Shown one piece after another: positions 50,045 through 58,710 of a stretch of 64,000 bases of DNA (its first letter is position 1; every line of letters begins with the position of its first letter). Position numbers and translations under genes: made by a program. The notes beneath the pieces were generated by a model. It was given only the letters and a program-made list of their open reading frames with translations. It was not told where the DNA came from and did not search any database. Source of the stretch: FEN-1191 sp036490715 (lineage in GTDB: Bacteria; Pseudomonadota; Gammaproteobacteria; Steroidobacterales; Steroidobacteraceae); contig DASXDL010000003.1 in assembly GCA_036490715.1 (NCBI GenBank), positions 1 through 64,000 of the forward strand, given 5' to 3'.

Positions 50045-52075
50045 CGGCGGCCGGAATCGGTAGCTGATCGCCGGCGGATCAACGAAGCGCCGGATGCCAA
50101 GTGCCTCGTAGATGTCCGCCGGCACGAAGCCGACGCCATCTTTCAGCACGTAGCTCACGCGGCGGATGTCAGAGATATTGTGCGTTGGATCGCCATCCAC
50201 GAGAATCAGGTCGGCGTGCTTGCCACGCTCGATGGTGCCACGCTCGGACAGAACCCCAGCGACACGCGCACCATCCTCGGTCGCAATGCGGATCACTTCG
50301 CCGGCCGGGATACCAGCCTCAACGTAGAGCTCGAGCTCGCGATGCAGCATGAATCCACCGAGGTCGTCGGTGCCGGCGACGAGCGGCACCCCAGCAGCGT
50401 GCAGGCGGCCGAGGAACTGCATCATGCGTTGCCATGACTCTCGATAGGCGGCTAGCTTGTCGCCGCTTACATCGACTGGGTTGTTACGCCAAGCGCGCTG
50501 AATCGCAAACGGAAAATGATCGGCGACCGCGGACTTCGATGGATCCATGTCGCCTGGTTTCTGGGTGTAGCTAGCCTCGAGCGTGGCCATCGTTGCGTCG
50601 ATCACGGTTCGGTGCTCGGCGAGCAGCGTGATGAAATCGCGCACTGACTGCGAGTCGAGATCGAGCTTGCGCGCCCTCGCACCGACCAGGGTCAAACGAA
50701 CGAGCGTGCGCGAATCGGTATCCGGGTCCGAGACGAAGTTCAGCATGAGCTGGTTCATGTGCTGAATCTCGTCGTAACCCTCCTGCACGACGCGCGCGGC
50801 GCGCGAGAACGCCGGCACGTGTCCGCTGACGCGCAGCCCGCGCGAATGCGCGTAAGCCGCGATCGGCCGAACCCACTCTGGCCTGATCGAGTTGTAGAGC
50901 TTCACCTGTCGAAAGCCACGCTGCGCGTACCAGTCGACCGCCTTCTCCCCCTCGGTCACGCTGGCGACCACGATGCCGCTGCGCAAGGAGAACGGGCTCT
51001 CGCCTTCGATGAAGCCCGCCCGCTCGATGTGCGGGCCGATTGCCGCTCCTGAGTCGATATCGCCGCGCAGCACCGTCAGGAAGTCGTTGAAGTTGCCCAT
51101 ATCCCGCGCGGTAGTGACGCCCCCGGCGATCTGAAGAATCGCGTTCAAGGCGCTCTCATGCATGTGCATGTCAAAGAGGCCGGGTAGCAGAGCGCGGCCG
51201 GCGCCGTCAATCACCGTCGCAGGCTCCATCGCGGGAAAGTTAACGGGGTAGATGGCGGCGATCCGCCCATCGTTTACGTAGACGTCGACCGGATCGCCGA
51301 GGCCAAGGCTCTTGGTATCGTAGACGCGCACGTTCCGGATTAGGATCGGCTGCGGCAGCAGCTGTCGGTGCTTGGCTGCGATGCCGGCGACATACTTGTC
51401 TTTCGCCCCCTGTTGCAGGCGCTCGAGCTCGGACGAGACGTCGTCGTAGCCGGTGGCGATTACATGGCGACCGCCGACGATGATCGAAGCGAAGAAGCGC
51501 ATCGGGTCGGTGGACTCCATCCAGACGTATTCGGGCTCAAGATCGAGTCCGAAGATCGCGTACAGCGCTACGTTGCGATCACGGCCCGCCCCGCCGACGC
51601 GCGCCTCCGCGACCTTCTCGCTGCGTAGCTGCCCGCCGGGAAGCGCCGGTATGCGGCCACCGGCCTTTTGTGTAGCGGCCACGATAATCGAGTCAGACTC
51701 GGGACTACCGTAAGTCGGCTGGTACAGGCTAGGAGCGGCGAACGGCTGGCTGCCCCGGTCGGCGGGCGATCGCCAGCTCGCGCGTCGCGCTGACACTGAG
51801 AAGCGCTCATCGAGGATCGCCCCATAGGTGTTCCTGCCGGTCTGGCGGTAGCGCTTGAAGGTGCCGTCGGGCAGCAGCGCGATGTCCTCTTCGATGTCGG
51901 GGCCGCGACCGTTGTCGCGATACGTGTAGCTGATATGAATGTCGCCATCGTCGCGGACAATGACGGTCTGAGATCCTGCCTTCTTTCCGCTAAAGATCAC
52001 GTCATAGTCAGTCGTGGTGCCGGCGAGGACCGGCGACGCGGTGAGCAGCGCCAGACAGGCAATCAGTAGTTTCAT
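50039..52075 (-). CDS. Exported amidohydrolase with long N-terminal extension
   Basis: 678 residues with a clear signal peptide MKLLIACLALLTASPVLAG. Residues about 20-235 form an extra, strand-rich region of unknown type. From about 240 it is an amidohydrolase of the imidazolonepropionase/prolidase-like group: HxH in LFDMHMHESALNA, QVKLYNSIRPEW (Lys), VSGHVPAFSRAA (His), YDEIQHMNQL (His), VAGTDDLGGFMLHRELEL (Asp) and HADLILVDGDPTHN near the end. Such enzymes cleave dipeptides with C-terminal residues or cyclic amides outside the cytoplasm. Divergent from a solute-binding protein and preceded by the shared 29-bp element. Confidence 0.9.
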   Translation of the reverse strand: MKLLIACLALLTASPVLAGTTTDYDVIFSGKKAGSQTVIVRDDGDIHISYTYRDNGRGPDIEEDIALLPDGTFKRYRQTGRNTYGAILDERFSVSARRASWRSPADRGSQPFAAPSLYQPTYGSPESDSIIVAATQKAGGRIPALPGGQLRSEKVAEARVGGAGRDRNVALYAIFGLDLEPEYVWMESTDPMRFFASIIVGGRHVIATGYDDVSSELERLQQGAKDKYVAGIAAKHRQLLPQPILIRNVRVYDTKSLGLGDPVDVYVNDGRIAAIYPVNFPAMEPATVIDGAGRALLPGLFDMHMHESALNAILQIAGGVTTARDMGNFNDFLTVLRGDIDSGAAIGPHIERAGFIEGESPFSLRSGIVVASVTEGEKAVDWYAQRGFRQVKLYNSIRPEWVRPIAAYAHSRGLRVSGHVPAFSRAARVVQEGYDEIQHMNQLMLNFVSDPDTDSRTLVRLTLVGARARKLDLDSQSVRDFITLLAEHRTVIDATMATLEASYTQKPGDMDPSKSAVADHFPFAIQRAWRNNPVDVSGDKLAAYRESWQRMMQFLGRLHAAGVPLVAGTDDLGGFMLHRELELYVEAGIPAGEVIRIATEDGARVAGVLSERGTIERGKHADLILVDGDPTHNISDIRRVSYVLKDGVGFVPADIYEALGIRRFVDPPAISYRFRPPL

Positions 52076-52157
52076 GGCGGCACCGTTTAGTTGCCCGAGC
52101 CGAATTTGGAGAGTGCGGCTTGGTCCTGGCGCTCCGGAACGCGCCGATCTTTCACAT

Positions 52158-52186
52158 TAGTCTAATATAGAAATTTCGTCAATCGA
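52158..52186 (-). promoter_or_regulatory. 29-bp element shared with 26620-26648
   Basis: On the minus strand TCGATTGACGAAAT, then T, then TCTATATTAGACTA: 28 of 29 bases match the other copy. 83 bp upstream of the exported amidohydrolase and 72 bp upstream of the solute-binding protein. As at the first copy it lies between divergent genes. Confidence 0.65.
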
Positions 52187-52257
52187 CCATTATATTGCGG
52201 CATAAGGCATCCGCATCGGTCAGAACCCGCAATGCTGATTGTCAAGGACGATAGTAA

Positions 52258-53169
52258 ATGAAATTGCACGGCAATCCCGGCTCCTCTTCTCGGCTGACAG
52301 CCACTCCAGATATAGTTGCATCTGTAACAATCTTTATTTTTGCCATCTTGGCAGCCGGGTGCGCAGGCGACAGCGGAACTGCGAGCGCGGAATTCGTCAG
52401 GAATTGCGGCATTACAGGTAAGAAGGCCGCATTTCCGCTGACACCCGCGCAGGCCGGCCAACTAACAGTCCAGACATATCTACCCGCGCCGGGTTGGTGG
52501 AATGGCGATACTCCTGACACGATCAAGGATGGGTTTGAGTACTGTATGGCTGCAAACATTGCCTACCGCGCGGGCATCGACAAACTCGTGATCGTGAGCA
52601 CCGCATGGGATGCCTTGGTCGCAGGTCAAACCTCAAATTTCGATCTTGCGCTGGCAGCAATATCAATCACGCCCGAGCGGAAAAAGGTCGTGGACTTCTC
52701 TGTGCCCTACTTCCATTCCTATATCGGGGTGCTCGCCAAGAAGGGCGCGAAAATTAACAGCGCGTCCATGAAGAGCATGCGCATTGGGGTTCAGCAGGCG
52801 TCGACCGCCTGGGACTGGGCAAATGACACCCTCAAGCCAACCCAGAAAGTCTTGGTGTTCCAGGATTTTCCAAGCCTGTTGGCTTCGCTGTCAGCTGGCC
52901 AGATTGATGTGGGCATGTCCGATACCGCCTATCTATTGGCTTTGGCCACGCAGTCAGGGGGTCGGCTCGAGGTCATTGGCCAATATGCATCTAGCGCAAC
53001 TTCATATGGCGCGATCTACCCGAAGGGATCGGCGAACGCTTCGGTTTTTGACAACAACATCCAGTCCTTGATCGACGACGGCACGCTAAAGGCCTTGTCG
53101 GCAAAATATCTGGGGAAGGCCTGGGGCGGCGATCCAGATGCAATTCCATTTTTTCAGGTCGTGGACTAG
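52258..53169 (+). CDS. Amino-acid ABC transporter solute-binding lipoprotein
   Basis: 303 residues; ATG 52258 with AGGA nine bases upstream. Signal with lipobox LAAGC about residue 35. SBP_bac_3 fold: WDALVAGQTSNFDLALAAIS, ITPERKKVVDFSVPYFHSYI, IGVQQASTAWDWAN, LLASLSAGQIDVGMSDTAYL. No permease or ATPase gene is adjacent; the amino-acid permease and ATPase at 27470-29324 have no binding protein, and both loci carry the 29-bp element, so this is probably their missing subunit. Last protein gene of the accessory block before tRNA-Lys. Confidence 0.9.
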   Translation: MKLHGNPGSSSRLTATPDIVASVTIFIFAILAAGCAGDSGTASAEFVRNCGITGKKAAFPLTPAQAGQLTVQTYLPAPGWWNGDTPDTIKDGFEYCMAANIAYRAGIDKLVIVSTAWDALVAGQTSNFDLALAAISITPERKKVVDFSVPYFHSYIGVLAKKGAKINSASMKSMRIGVQQASTAWDWANDTLKPTQKVLVFQDFPSLLASLSAGQIDVGMSDTAYLLALATQSGGRLEVIGQYASSATSYGAIYPKGSANASVFDNNIQSLIDDGTLKALSAKYLGKAWGGDPDAIPFFQVVD

Positions 53170-53199
53170 TCGCTTGCTGCAGAAAGCGGCAAATATGCT

Positions 53200-53214
53200 G
53201 CTACTATCAGTAGC
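53200..53214. terminator. Weak hairpin between SBP gene and tRNA-Lys
   Basis: GCTACT-ATC-AGTAGC, 6-bp stem and 3-nt loop, 30 bp after the SBP stop and 10 bp from the tRNA 3' end. No T tract, so terminator function is uncertain. Confidence 0.3.
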
Positions 53215-53224
53215 TTAGGTGCGA

Positions 53225-53297
53225 TGGGTCGGGTGGGGCTCGAACCCACGACCAACGCCTTAAAAGGGCGCTGCTCTACCGACTGAGCTACCGACCC
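53225..53297 (-). tRNA. tRNA-Lys (anticodon TTT)
   Basis: On the minus strand: acceptor GGGTCGG pairs with CCGACCC, D-arm GCTCAGTCGGTAGAGC, anticodon stem GCGCC/GGCGT with loop CTTTTAA (anticodon TTT), T-arm GTGGGTTCGAGCCCCAC, discriminator A. 73 nt; CCA is not encoded. It lies directly downstream of queC, the same arrangement as the Pseudomonas tRNA-Lys used as an integration site by genomic islands; here its 3' end faces the accessory block. Confidence 0.97.
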
Positions 53298-53349
53298 GCT
53301 GACCGCTGCGGTGAGGCCCGCTTTGAGCGGGCGCGCATGATACCGAAAC

Positions 53350-54039
53350 TCACTGGTAGCGTGTGGGATCCGGAATGCCGGCGGCCTCGAACCCCTGACG
53401 GCGCAGCCGGCAGGAATCACAGCGGCCACAGCCGCTGCCCTGCGCGTCGGCCTGATAGCACGACACCGTCAGCGCGTAGTCGACTCCGAGCTTAAGGCCG
53501 CAGCGGATGATGTCGGCCTTGCTCATTTGGATCAGTGGCGCATGGATCTGAAACCGCGCGCCCTCGACGCCGGCCTTGGTGGCCAGTGCTGCCAGCGCTT
53601 CGAAGCCCCGAATGAACTCCGGGCGACAGTCGGGATAGCCGGAATAGTCGAGTACATTCACCCCGATCACCAGATCGCGAGCGCCGAGTACCTCGGCCCA
53701 GCCGAGCGCCAAAGCCAGCAGCAGCGTGTTTCTGGCTGGCACATAGCTGACCGGAATCCCGGGCGCGCTCTGCTCGGGCAGCGGAATGCTCCAGTCGGTC
53801 AGCGCCGAGCCACCGATCGACGCCAGATCCACCTGCATCACGCGATGCTCGCGGGCCGCCAGAGCATCGGCGATGCGCGCCGCCGCCCGGATCTCCGATT
53901 GGTGCCTCTGGCCGTAGGCCACCGTCAGGGCGTAGCAGTCGAAGCCGCGCGCACGCGCCCAGGCCAGCGCGGTACTCGAATCCAGCCCGCCGGACAGCAG
54001 CACGATCGCACGTGCGCTGCGCTCAGCGGCCGGCTTCAT
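53350..54039 (-). CDS. queC: 7-cyano-7-deazaguanine synthase
   Basis: 229 residues. PP-loop SGGLDSST near residue 15, YGQRHQSEIRAA, VPARNTLLLALALGWAE, and the C-terminal zinc cysteines in CYQADAQGSGCGRCDSCRLR. It makes preQ0 from CDG, ammonia and ATP for queuosine synthesis. Overlaps queE by 17 bp; tRNA-Lys follows on the same strand. Confidence 0.96.
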   Translation of the reverse strand: MKPAAERSARAIVLLSGGLDSSTALAWARARGFDCYALTVAYGQRHQSEIRAAARIADALAAREHRVMQVDLASIGGSALTDWSIPLPEQSAPGIPVSYVPARNTLLLALALGWAEVLGARDLVIGVNVLDYSGYPDCRPEFIRGFEALAALATKAGVEGARFQIHAPLIQMSKADIIRCGLKLGVDYALTVSCYQADAQGSGCGRCDSCRLRRQGFEAAGIPDPTRYQ

Positions 54040-54667
54040 TGCCCCAGAGGTATTTGTGCAGCTGAATCTGCAGGCGCACCGGCAAGCGATCGGCCAGGAT
54101 CCAGTCGGCGAGCTCGCGCGCCGGCAGTTGCTCGTGGCTGGGAGAGAACAGCACCTGGCAACGCTGTGTCAGTCCCAGCGCCGTGAGTTGCCCGCGACTC
54201 CACTCGTAGTCGCCTCGATCGCACAGTACGAATTTGACCTGCTCCTCGGGGCGCAGCAGCGCCAGTTGCTGGTAGCGATTGCGTTGCACTTCTCCCGAAC
54301 CGGGAGTCTTGATGTCGACAACACGAATCACGCGCGCATCCACCGCATCGATTGGCATCGCGCCGCTCGTTTCAAGCGACACCCGATAGCCGCGGTCGGC
54401 GAGCGCAGTCAGCAGTGTCAGACAATGGGGCTGTGCCAGCGGCTCGCCGCCGGTCACACAGACGTAGCGCGCTTCAAGTTGCTCGAGCCGCTGCACAATG
54501 GCCTCGAGCTCCCACCACTGGCCGCCGTGAAACGCGTAGGCCGTATCGCAGTACTGGCAACGCAACGGGCAGCCGGTAAGGCGAATGAACGCGGTCGGAA
54601 TACCGGCCGTGTCCGCTTCTCCCTGCAGCGAGTAGAAGATCTCGGTGAGCTTGAGCCTGACGCTCAA
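54023..54667 (-). CDS. queE: 7-carboxy-7-deazaguanine synthase
   Basis: 214 residues. Radical SAM protein with CxxxCxxC in TGCPLRCQYCDTAYAF, N-terminal YSLQGEADTAGIPTAFIR and C-terminal RLQIQLHKYLWGNEAGR, which together identify QueE. It rearranges CPH4 to CDG with SAM, and passes it to QueC encoded by the overlapping gene. 11 bp after cpoB. Confidence 0.95.
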   Translation of the reverse strand: MSVRLKLTEIFYSLQGEADTAGIPTAFIRLTGCPLRCQYCDTAYAFHGGQWWELEAIVQRLEQLEARYVCVTGGEPLAQPHCLTLLTALADRGYRVSLETSGAMPIDAVDARVIRVVDIKTPGSGEVQRNRYQQLALLRPEEQVKFVLCDRGDYEWSRGQLTALGLTQRCQVLFSPSHEQLPARELADWILADRLPVRLQIQLHKYLWGNEAGR

Positions 54668-54678
54668 TCCGGCAGGTC

Positions 54679-55443
54679 CTAGTGTTGGTCGGGCGGGATA
54701 CTCTGCAGTCGCGAGCTGGCCACCTTGGCGGCATCGGTTCCGGGAAATCGCTGTACCACCTGCTTGAGCGTGGCGCGCGCGTCGCTAAGCTTCTTCTGGT
54801 CGATCTGCGTCAGGCCGAGTTTCAGCATGGCGTCCGGAACCTTGGCGGACTGCGGATACTGATCGCCGACCGCACGAAAGGCGCCCGCGGCATTATCGTA
54901 GTCGTGGGTCACGTAATAGGCCTCGCCGAGCCAGTACGCGGCGTTTCCGCCCAGCGAACTTTGCGGATAGGTGTGCAGGAAATCCTTAAATTTCGCAATC
55001 GCGCCCGCATAATCGGTCGACTTGAGCGCATCGAAAGCCTTGGTGTAGGCATTCTTGTCGTTATCACTCGTCGCCGCACCGCCGCCGGCATCGCTCGGCC
55101 CGGCGCCGCCAGGCGCGCCACCACCGCCGGCCTGCAGTGCCGTGACCTTGCGATCCAGGTCCGCGTACAGGTCGCGCTGCTGCTTCTTCAGCAGATCGTT
55201 GCTGTTCTGCAATTCCTCGATGTCGCCGCGCAGTTCGCGTATCTGCGCATCTTGGGCGTCGAGTCGCTGTGACATCTGCAGCAGGCTCTGGTTGTTGACC
55301 ACGTGCTCGACGCGTCCGAGGCGCTGATCGACATCATTCAACCGTACCTCGGTGGGATCCGGCCGCTCGGGCGTCGATTCGCACGCGATCAGCACCAGCG
55401 CGCCCAACGCAGGCGCCAGACAGCGACGCAGCGGCGATGTCAT
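54679..55443 (-). CDS. cpoB: Tol-Pal system protein CpoB/YbgF
   Basis: 254 residues. The N-terminal signal ends LVLIACES, a lipobox, so this version may be a lipoprotein; CpoB is usually soluble periplasmic. A coiled coil about 40-105 (trimerisation: RVEHVVNNQSLLQMSQRLDA, IEELQNSNDLLKKQQRDLYA), a Gly/Ala linker, then TPR repeats (YTKAFDALKSTDYAGAIAKF, NAAYWLGEAYYVTHDYDNAA). It coordinates Tol-Pal with PBP1B during division. 10 bp after pal. Confidence 0.92.
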   Translation of the reverse strand: MTSPLRRCLAPALGALVLIACESTPERPDPTEVRLNDVDQRLGRVEHVVNNQSLLQMSQRLDAQDAQIRELRGDIEELQNSNDLLKKQQRDLYADLDRKVTALQAGGGGAPGGAGPSDAGGGAATSDNDKNAYTKAFDALKSTDYAGAIAKFKDFLHTYPQSSLGGNAAYWLGEAYYVTHDYDNAAGAFRAVGDQYPQSAKVPDAMLKLGLTQIDQKKLSDARATLKQVVQRFPGTDAAKVASSRLQSIPPDQH

Positions 55444-55453
55444 GCGGCTACGC

Positions 55454-55996
55454 TCAGTTCAGATACACGATTTCGACGCGCCGGTTGCGCGCCCATGCTT
55501 CCTCGGTGTGACCAGTCACCGCCGGACGTTCTTCGCCGTAGCTGACGGTGGTGATCTGGCCTTCGGACACGCCTTGCAGCGTCAGCGCCCGACGCACCGC
55601 CTGCGCACGCCGCTCGCCCAGACCGATGTTGTATTCGCGCGAGCCGCGTTCGTCGGTATTGCCCTCCAGGCGCACCCGCACCTGGGGGTTGGCCGTCAGA
55701 TAGTGCGCGTGCGCGGTCACCACCGCGGTGTACTCGGACTTGATCTCGCTGCTGTCGAAGTCAAAGTAAATGGTTCGATTCGACAGCTGGCCGCCCGAGG
55801 GCCCGGCGACGCCGGCGCCGGAGGCATCGCCCTGAGCGCCGAACGCTTTGGATGCATCGGCACCCGCGGTCTGCGACTGGTCGGTGCTGTCAGCGGCGTT
55901 GGTGCTGGTAGCGGTCGGCCGCGGCTTGTTGCTGTGGCAGCCGGCGACCAGCGCCAGCCCGAGCACGGCCGTAAGGATGACAACGAATCTGTTCAT
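55454..55996 (-). CDS. pal: Peptidoglycan-associated lipoprotein Pal
   Basis: 180 residues from ATG 55996 (MNRFVVILTAVLGLALVAGC); an upstream in-frame start at 56047 would hide the signal. Lipobox LVAGC. OmpA-like C-terminal domain: TIYFDFDSSEIKSEY, NPQVRVRLEGNTDERGSREY, GERRAQAVRRAL. It anchors the outer membrane to peptidoglycan within Tol-Pal. 70 bp after tolB. Confidence 0.96.
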   Translation of the reverse strand: MNRFVVILTAVLGLALVAGCHSNKPRPTATSTNAADSTDQSQTAGADASKAFGAQGDASGAGVAGPSGGQLSNRTIYFDFDSSEIKSEYTAVVTAHAHYLTANPQVRVRLEGNTDERGSREYNIGLGERRAQAVRRALTLQGVSEGQITTVSYGEERPAVTGHTEEAWARNRRVEIVYLN

Positions 55997-56066
55997 GTCG
56001 TTACTCCAATCGACGCTGCCGGGTCGCGGCAGCCCTGCTAATACCACACTTTACTCTCAACCTGCA

Positions 56067-57407
56067 TCAGCGCGGGAATGGTCCCCACACCGGTTCGCGT
56101 ACCTCGCCCTGCTCGGACCGAAGCCGCTGCGTCACCAGGCCGTCGACCGATACCGTCTGTAGCGTACCCAGCGCGCCATCGCGACCGGCATAAATGATCT
56201 CGGCGCCGTTCGGGGCAAAACTCGGCGACTCGTCCAGTGCCCCGCGCGACAGCACGGTCACCGTACTCGAGGCCAGATCCTGCACCGCGATACGGTAGTT
56301 GTTGCCGTCGCGTGTGACGAACGCGATCTTCTTGCCGTCGGGCGAAACTCGCGCACGGGCGTTGTACGAGGACCCGAAGGTGATGCGCTCGACGCGCTTG
56401 GGGTTCGCGATGTCGAGCTTGAAAATCTGCGGGCCGCCGGCACGGTCCGAGGTGAAGTACAGGCTCTTGCCGTCCGGACTCCAGGCCGGTTCGGTGTCGA
56501 CCGCCGGGTCATCGGTCAGGCGTGTCAGTCCCTGGTTGCTCAGATCGAGCAGCCATATGTCCAAATTGCCGCCGATCCCCGACAGCGTCAGCGCCACGCG
56601 TTTGCCATCGGGCGAATACGCCGGCGCGCCATTCACGCCCACGCGGGCAGATACCAGCTGGCGCTCGCCGGTATGCACCTTCTGCACGTACACGCCGGAC
56701 AAACGGTTCTCGAACGACACATACGCCAGATACTGCTCGTCGGGCGACCAGTTCGGCGACATGATCGGCTGTGCCGACTCCAAAATCACCTTGGGATTCT
56801 CGCCATCGGCATCGGCCACGATGAGCTGGAAGCGCTGTGACGGCGGTTGACCCTGGACTGCGACGTAGGCGATCCGGGTGGCAAACGCGCCGCGCACCCC
56901 GAGAATCTTTTCATAGATGAAGTCGCTGACCAGGTGCGCCGCGTTGCGCAGGCTGGCGCTGTTGGCGACAAACTTCTGGCTGGCGAGCCGCGCGCCGGTT
57001 TGGGTATTGAGAAGATCGCAGTCGACATCGATCTCGTTGGCGGACGGTGCCGTGATTCGCCCCACCGCGATGTAATCATTGCCCGCGGCCTTCCAGTCGG
57101 CGACCTGCACGTCGTTGGCAGTGCTCGGCGAGGTCAGCATGTCCTTGCGCTGCATGGTGCGGAAGCGCCCGCTACTGTCCAGATCGTGCTGAACCACGGC
57201 GGCGACGTCGAAGCCGCCGTCGGCCGGTACCGCACGCGCAAACGGAACGATCGCAATCGGGATCGGATCGGTGACGCCCTTGGTGATCAGGACCTGCAGA
57301 TCGGCGCGCGCCGTACTACCGACGCTCAGCCCGAGCGCGGCGGCGAGGCAGCCTGCCACGAGCGCGCGCGACCGTGCCGCTTGCCGATGATTCGATGTCC
57401 TATTCAT
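56067..57407 (-). CDS. tolB: Tol-Pal translocation protein TolB
   Basis: 446 residues from ATG 57407, overlapping the tolA stop by 8 bp; upstream in-frame codons to 57521 lie inside tolA. Signal peptide to about residue 35 (GSTARA). N-terminal TolB domain, then beta-propeller repeats with the recurring SPDGKxxAxxxx and SPDEQYLAYVSFE pattern. Periplasmic partner of Pal and TolA. Confidence 0.95.
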   Translation of the reverse strand: MNRTSNHRQAARSRALVAGCLAAALGLSVGSTARADLQVLITKGVTDPIPIAIVPFARAVPADGGFDVAAVVQHDLDSSGRFRTMQRKDMLTSPSTANDVQVADWKAAGNDYIAVGRITAPSANEIDVDCDLLNTQTGARLASQKFVANSASLRNAAHLVSDFIYEKILGVRGAFATRIAYVAVQGQPPSQRFQLIVADADGENPKVILESAQPIMSPNWSPDEQYLAYVSFENRLSGVYVQKVHTGERQLVSARVGVNGAPAYSPDGKRVALTLSGIGGNLDIWLLDLSNQGLTRLTDDPAVDTEPAWSPDGKSLYFTSDRAGGPQIFKLDIANPKRVERITFGSSYNARARVSPDGKKIAFVTRDGNNYRIAVQDLASSTVTVLSRGALDESPSFAPNGAEIIYAGRDGALGTLQTVSVDGLVTQRLRSEQGEVREPVWGPFPR

Positions 57408-58266
57408 CGGGCGCGAACGTAACATCGATATTTGGATCAAACAATGCCGGATCCGAGGGCGCGGGCAGTGGCGATGCCCGGTAGGCGGCCGTTTCCACCG
57501 ACTGGCGCACGGATTCGTCACCGTTGCAGCCGGTCACCGCGACCTTGGTGATCTCTCCGCCCGGGATCTGCGTGATATGCAGACTGCACTTGACCCCGGC
57601 GCGCGCACTGGGTGGACGGATCCAGGCGCGGTTGATACGCGCCGTGATCAGTGCCAGATACTCGGCCTTGGCCGGACTCGACTGCACCGCATTGACATGT
57701 TCCTCATTGGCCAGCTGCGATCGCAGGTCGGCCTCCTGCTGGGCGCGCTCCTGCTCGGTCTTCTTTTGCTGCGCCAGCTGCTGCGCCTTGCGATCCGCCT
57801 CGGCTTTGGCCTTGTCGGCAGCGGCTTTGTCGGCCACCGCCTTGTCGGCGGCAGCTTTGTCGGCAGCCGCCTTATCAGCCGCAGCCTTGTCAGCGGCAGC
57901 CCTTACCGCCGCCTTGTCAGCCGCGACCTTCTCTGCCGCTTTCTCAGCCGCCGCCTTGTCCGCAGCGGCTTTATCGGCCGCTGCCTTTTCAGCCTGCTCC
58001 TCGGCCGCCCGCTTCTCCTGCGCTTCGCGCTCTTGCTCGGCCTGCTGGTCCGGCGGCTGTGGCGGCGGGGGCTGCGGTGGCGGCGGGTTCGGTGGTGCCG
58101 GCGTCGGCGGATTGTTCACGACGGTGGCATCGATCGCCAGGCTCGGCGGCGTGACGGTCGGGCGGTGATATTGCCACCAGCCCCAGAACAGTGCGCCCAC
58201 GATCGCCGCATGGATCGCGATCGACAGGACGATCGACAGCGTGCGATCGCGTTCGCGGTCGCTCAT
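57400..58266 (-). CDS. tolA: Cell-envelope integrity protein TolA
   Basis: 288 residues. One membrane helix near the N-terminus (LSIVLSIAIHAAIVGALFWG), a Pro-rich stretch (about 50-72), a long Ala/Lys/Asp helix built from AAADK-type pentads (about 85-165), and a globular C-terminal domain with LALITARINRAWIRPPSAR and CSLHITQIPGGEITKVAVTG. Spans the periplasm from TolQR to TolB/Pal. Overlaps tolR by 4 bp. Confidence 0.95.
   Translation of the reverse strand: MSDRERDRTLSIVLSIAIHAAIVGALFWGWWQYHRPTVTPPSLAIDATVVNNPPTPAPPNPPPPQPPPPQPPDQQAEQEREAQEKRAAEEQAEKAAADKAAADKAAAEKAAEKVAADKAAVRAAADKAAADKAAADKAAADKAVADKAAADKAKAEADRKAQQLAQQKKTEQERAQQEADLRSQLANEEHVNAVQSSPAKAEYLALITARINRAWIRPPSARAGVKCSLHITQIPGGEITKVAVTGCNGDESVRQSVETAAYRASPLPAPSDPALFDPNIDVTFAPDE
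57795..58005. repeat. Short tandem repeat coding for the TolA helix
   Basis: About fourteen imperfect 15-bp units coding A-A-A-D-K, visible on the plus strand as recurring GCCTTGTCGGCAGCG-like blocks. A likely site for length variation of TolA by slippage or recombination. Boundaries approximate. Confidence 0.75.
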
Positions 58267-58709
58267 GGTGGCGGCGGAGCTTTGGGCAACGGATCGGTCT
58301 GAAAGCCGACCTTGTGCGCACCCGCCTTTTGCAGGATGACCATGGCCTCGACCACGCGGCCGTAACTCACTGCTTTGTCACCATTCACCAGTACGGTGCG
58401 GTCGGGCGCCCGCCTGAGGGCGGCCGTGGCTCGCACCAACACCGTCTGATCATCGATTGGCTGGCGCGGCGTGGCGCCGACGTTCAGATACAGCCGACCC
58501 TGCGAATCGATCGAAAGCACCAGCGGACCCTGATTGGGCTGCACTGGAATAGGCTCGGCGGGCGCCTTGGGCAGATCGACCTTGATGCCCTGAGTCAGCA
58601 GCGGTGCGGTGATCATGAAGATGATCAGCAGCACCAGCATCACGTCGATGTAGGGCACGACGTTGATGTCGCCCATCAACCTGCGTTTGCCCTTGCTGAT
58701 CGCAGCCAT
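58263..58709 (-). CDS. tolR: Biopolymer transport protein TolR
   Basis: 148 residues from ATG 58709, 1 bp after the tolQ stop; the frame extends upstream over tolQ but that part is not TolR-like. Single N-terminal helix with the conserved aspartate: GDINVVPYIDVMLVLLIIFM, then periplasmic domain with TVLVNGDKAVSYGRVVEAM. Forms the proton-driven motor with TolQ. Confidence 0.95.
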   Translation of the reverse strand: MAAISKGKRRLMGDINVVPYIDVMLVLLIIFMITAPLLTQGIKVDLPKAPAEPIPVQPNQGPLVLSIDSQGRLYLNVGATPRQPIDDQTVLVRATAALRRAPDRTVLVNGDKAVSYGRVVEAMVILQKAGAHKVGFQTDPLPKAPPPP

Positions 58710-58710
58710 G

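Noticed and set aside
57524..58168. Plus-strand frame rich in AALSAA repeats opposite tolA
   Set aside because: It is the mirror of the TolA Ala/Lys repeat, not a repeat protein.
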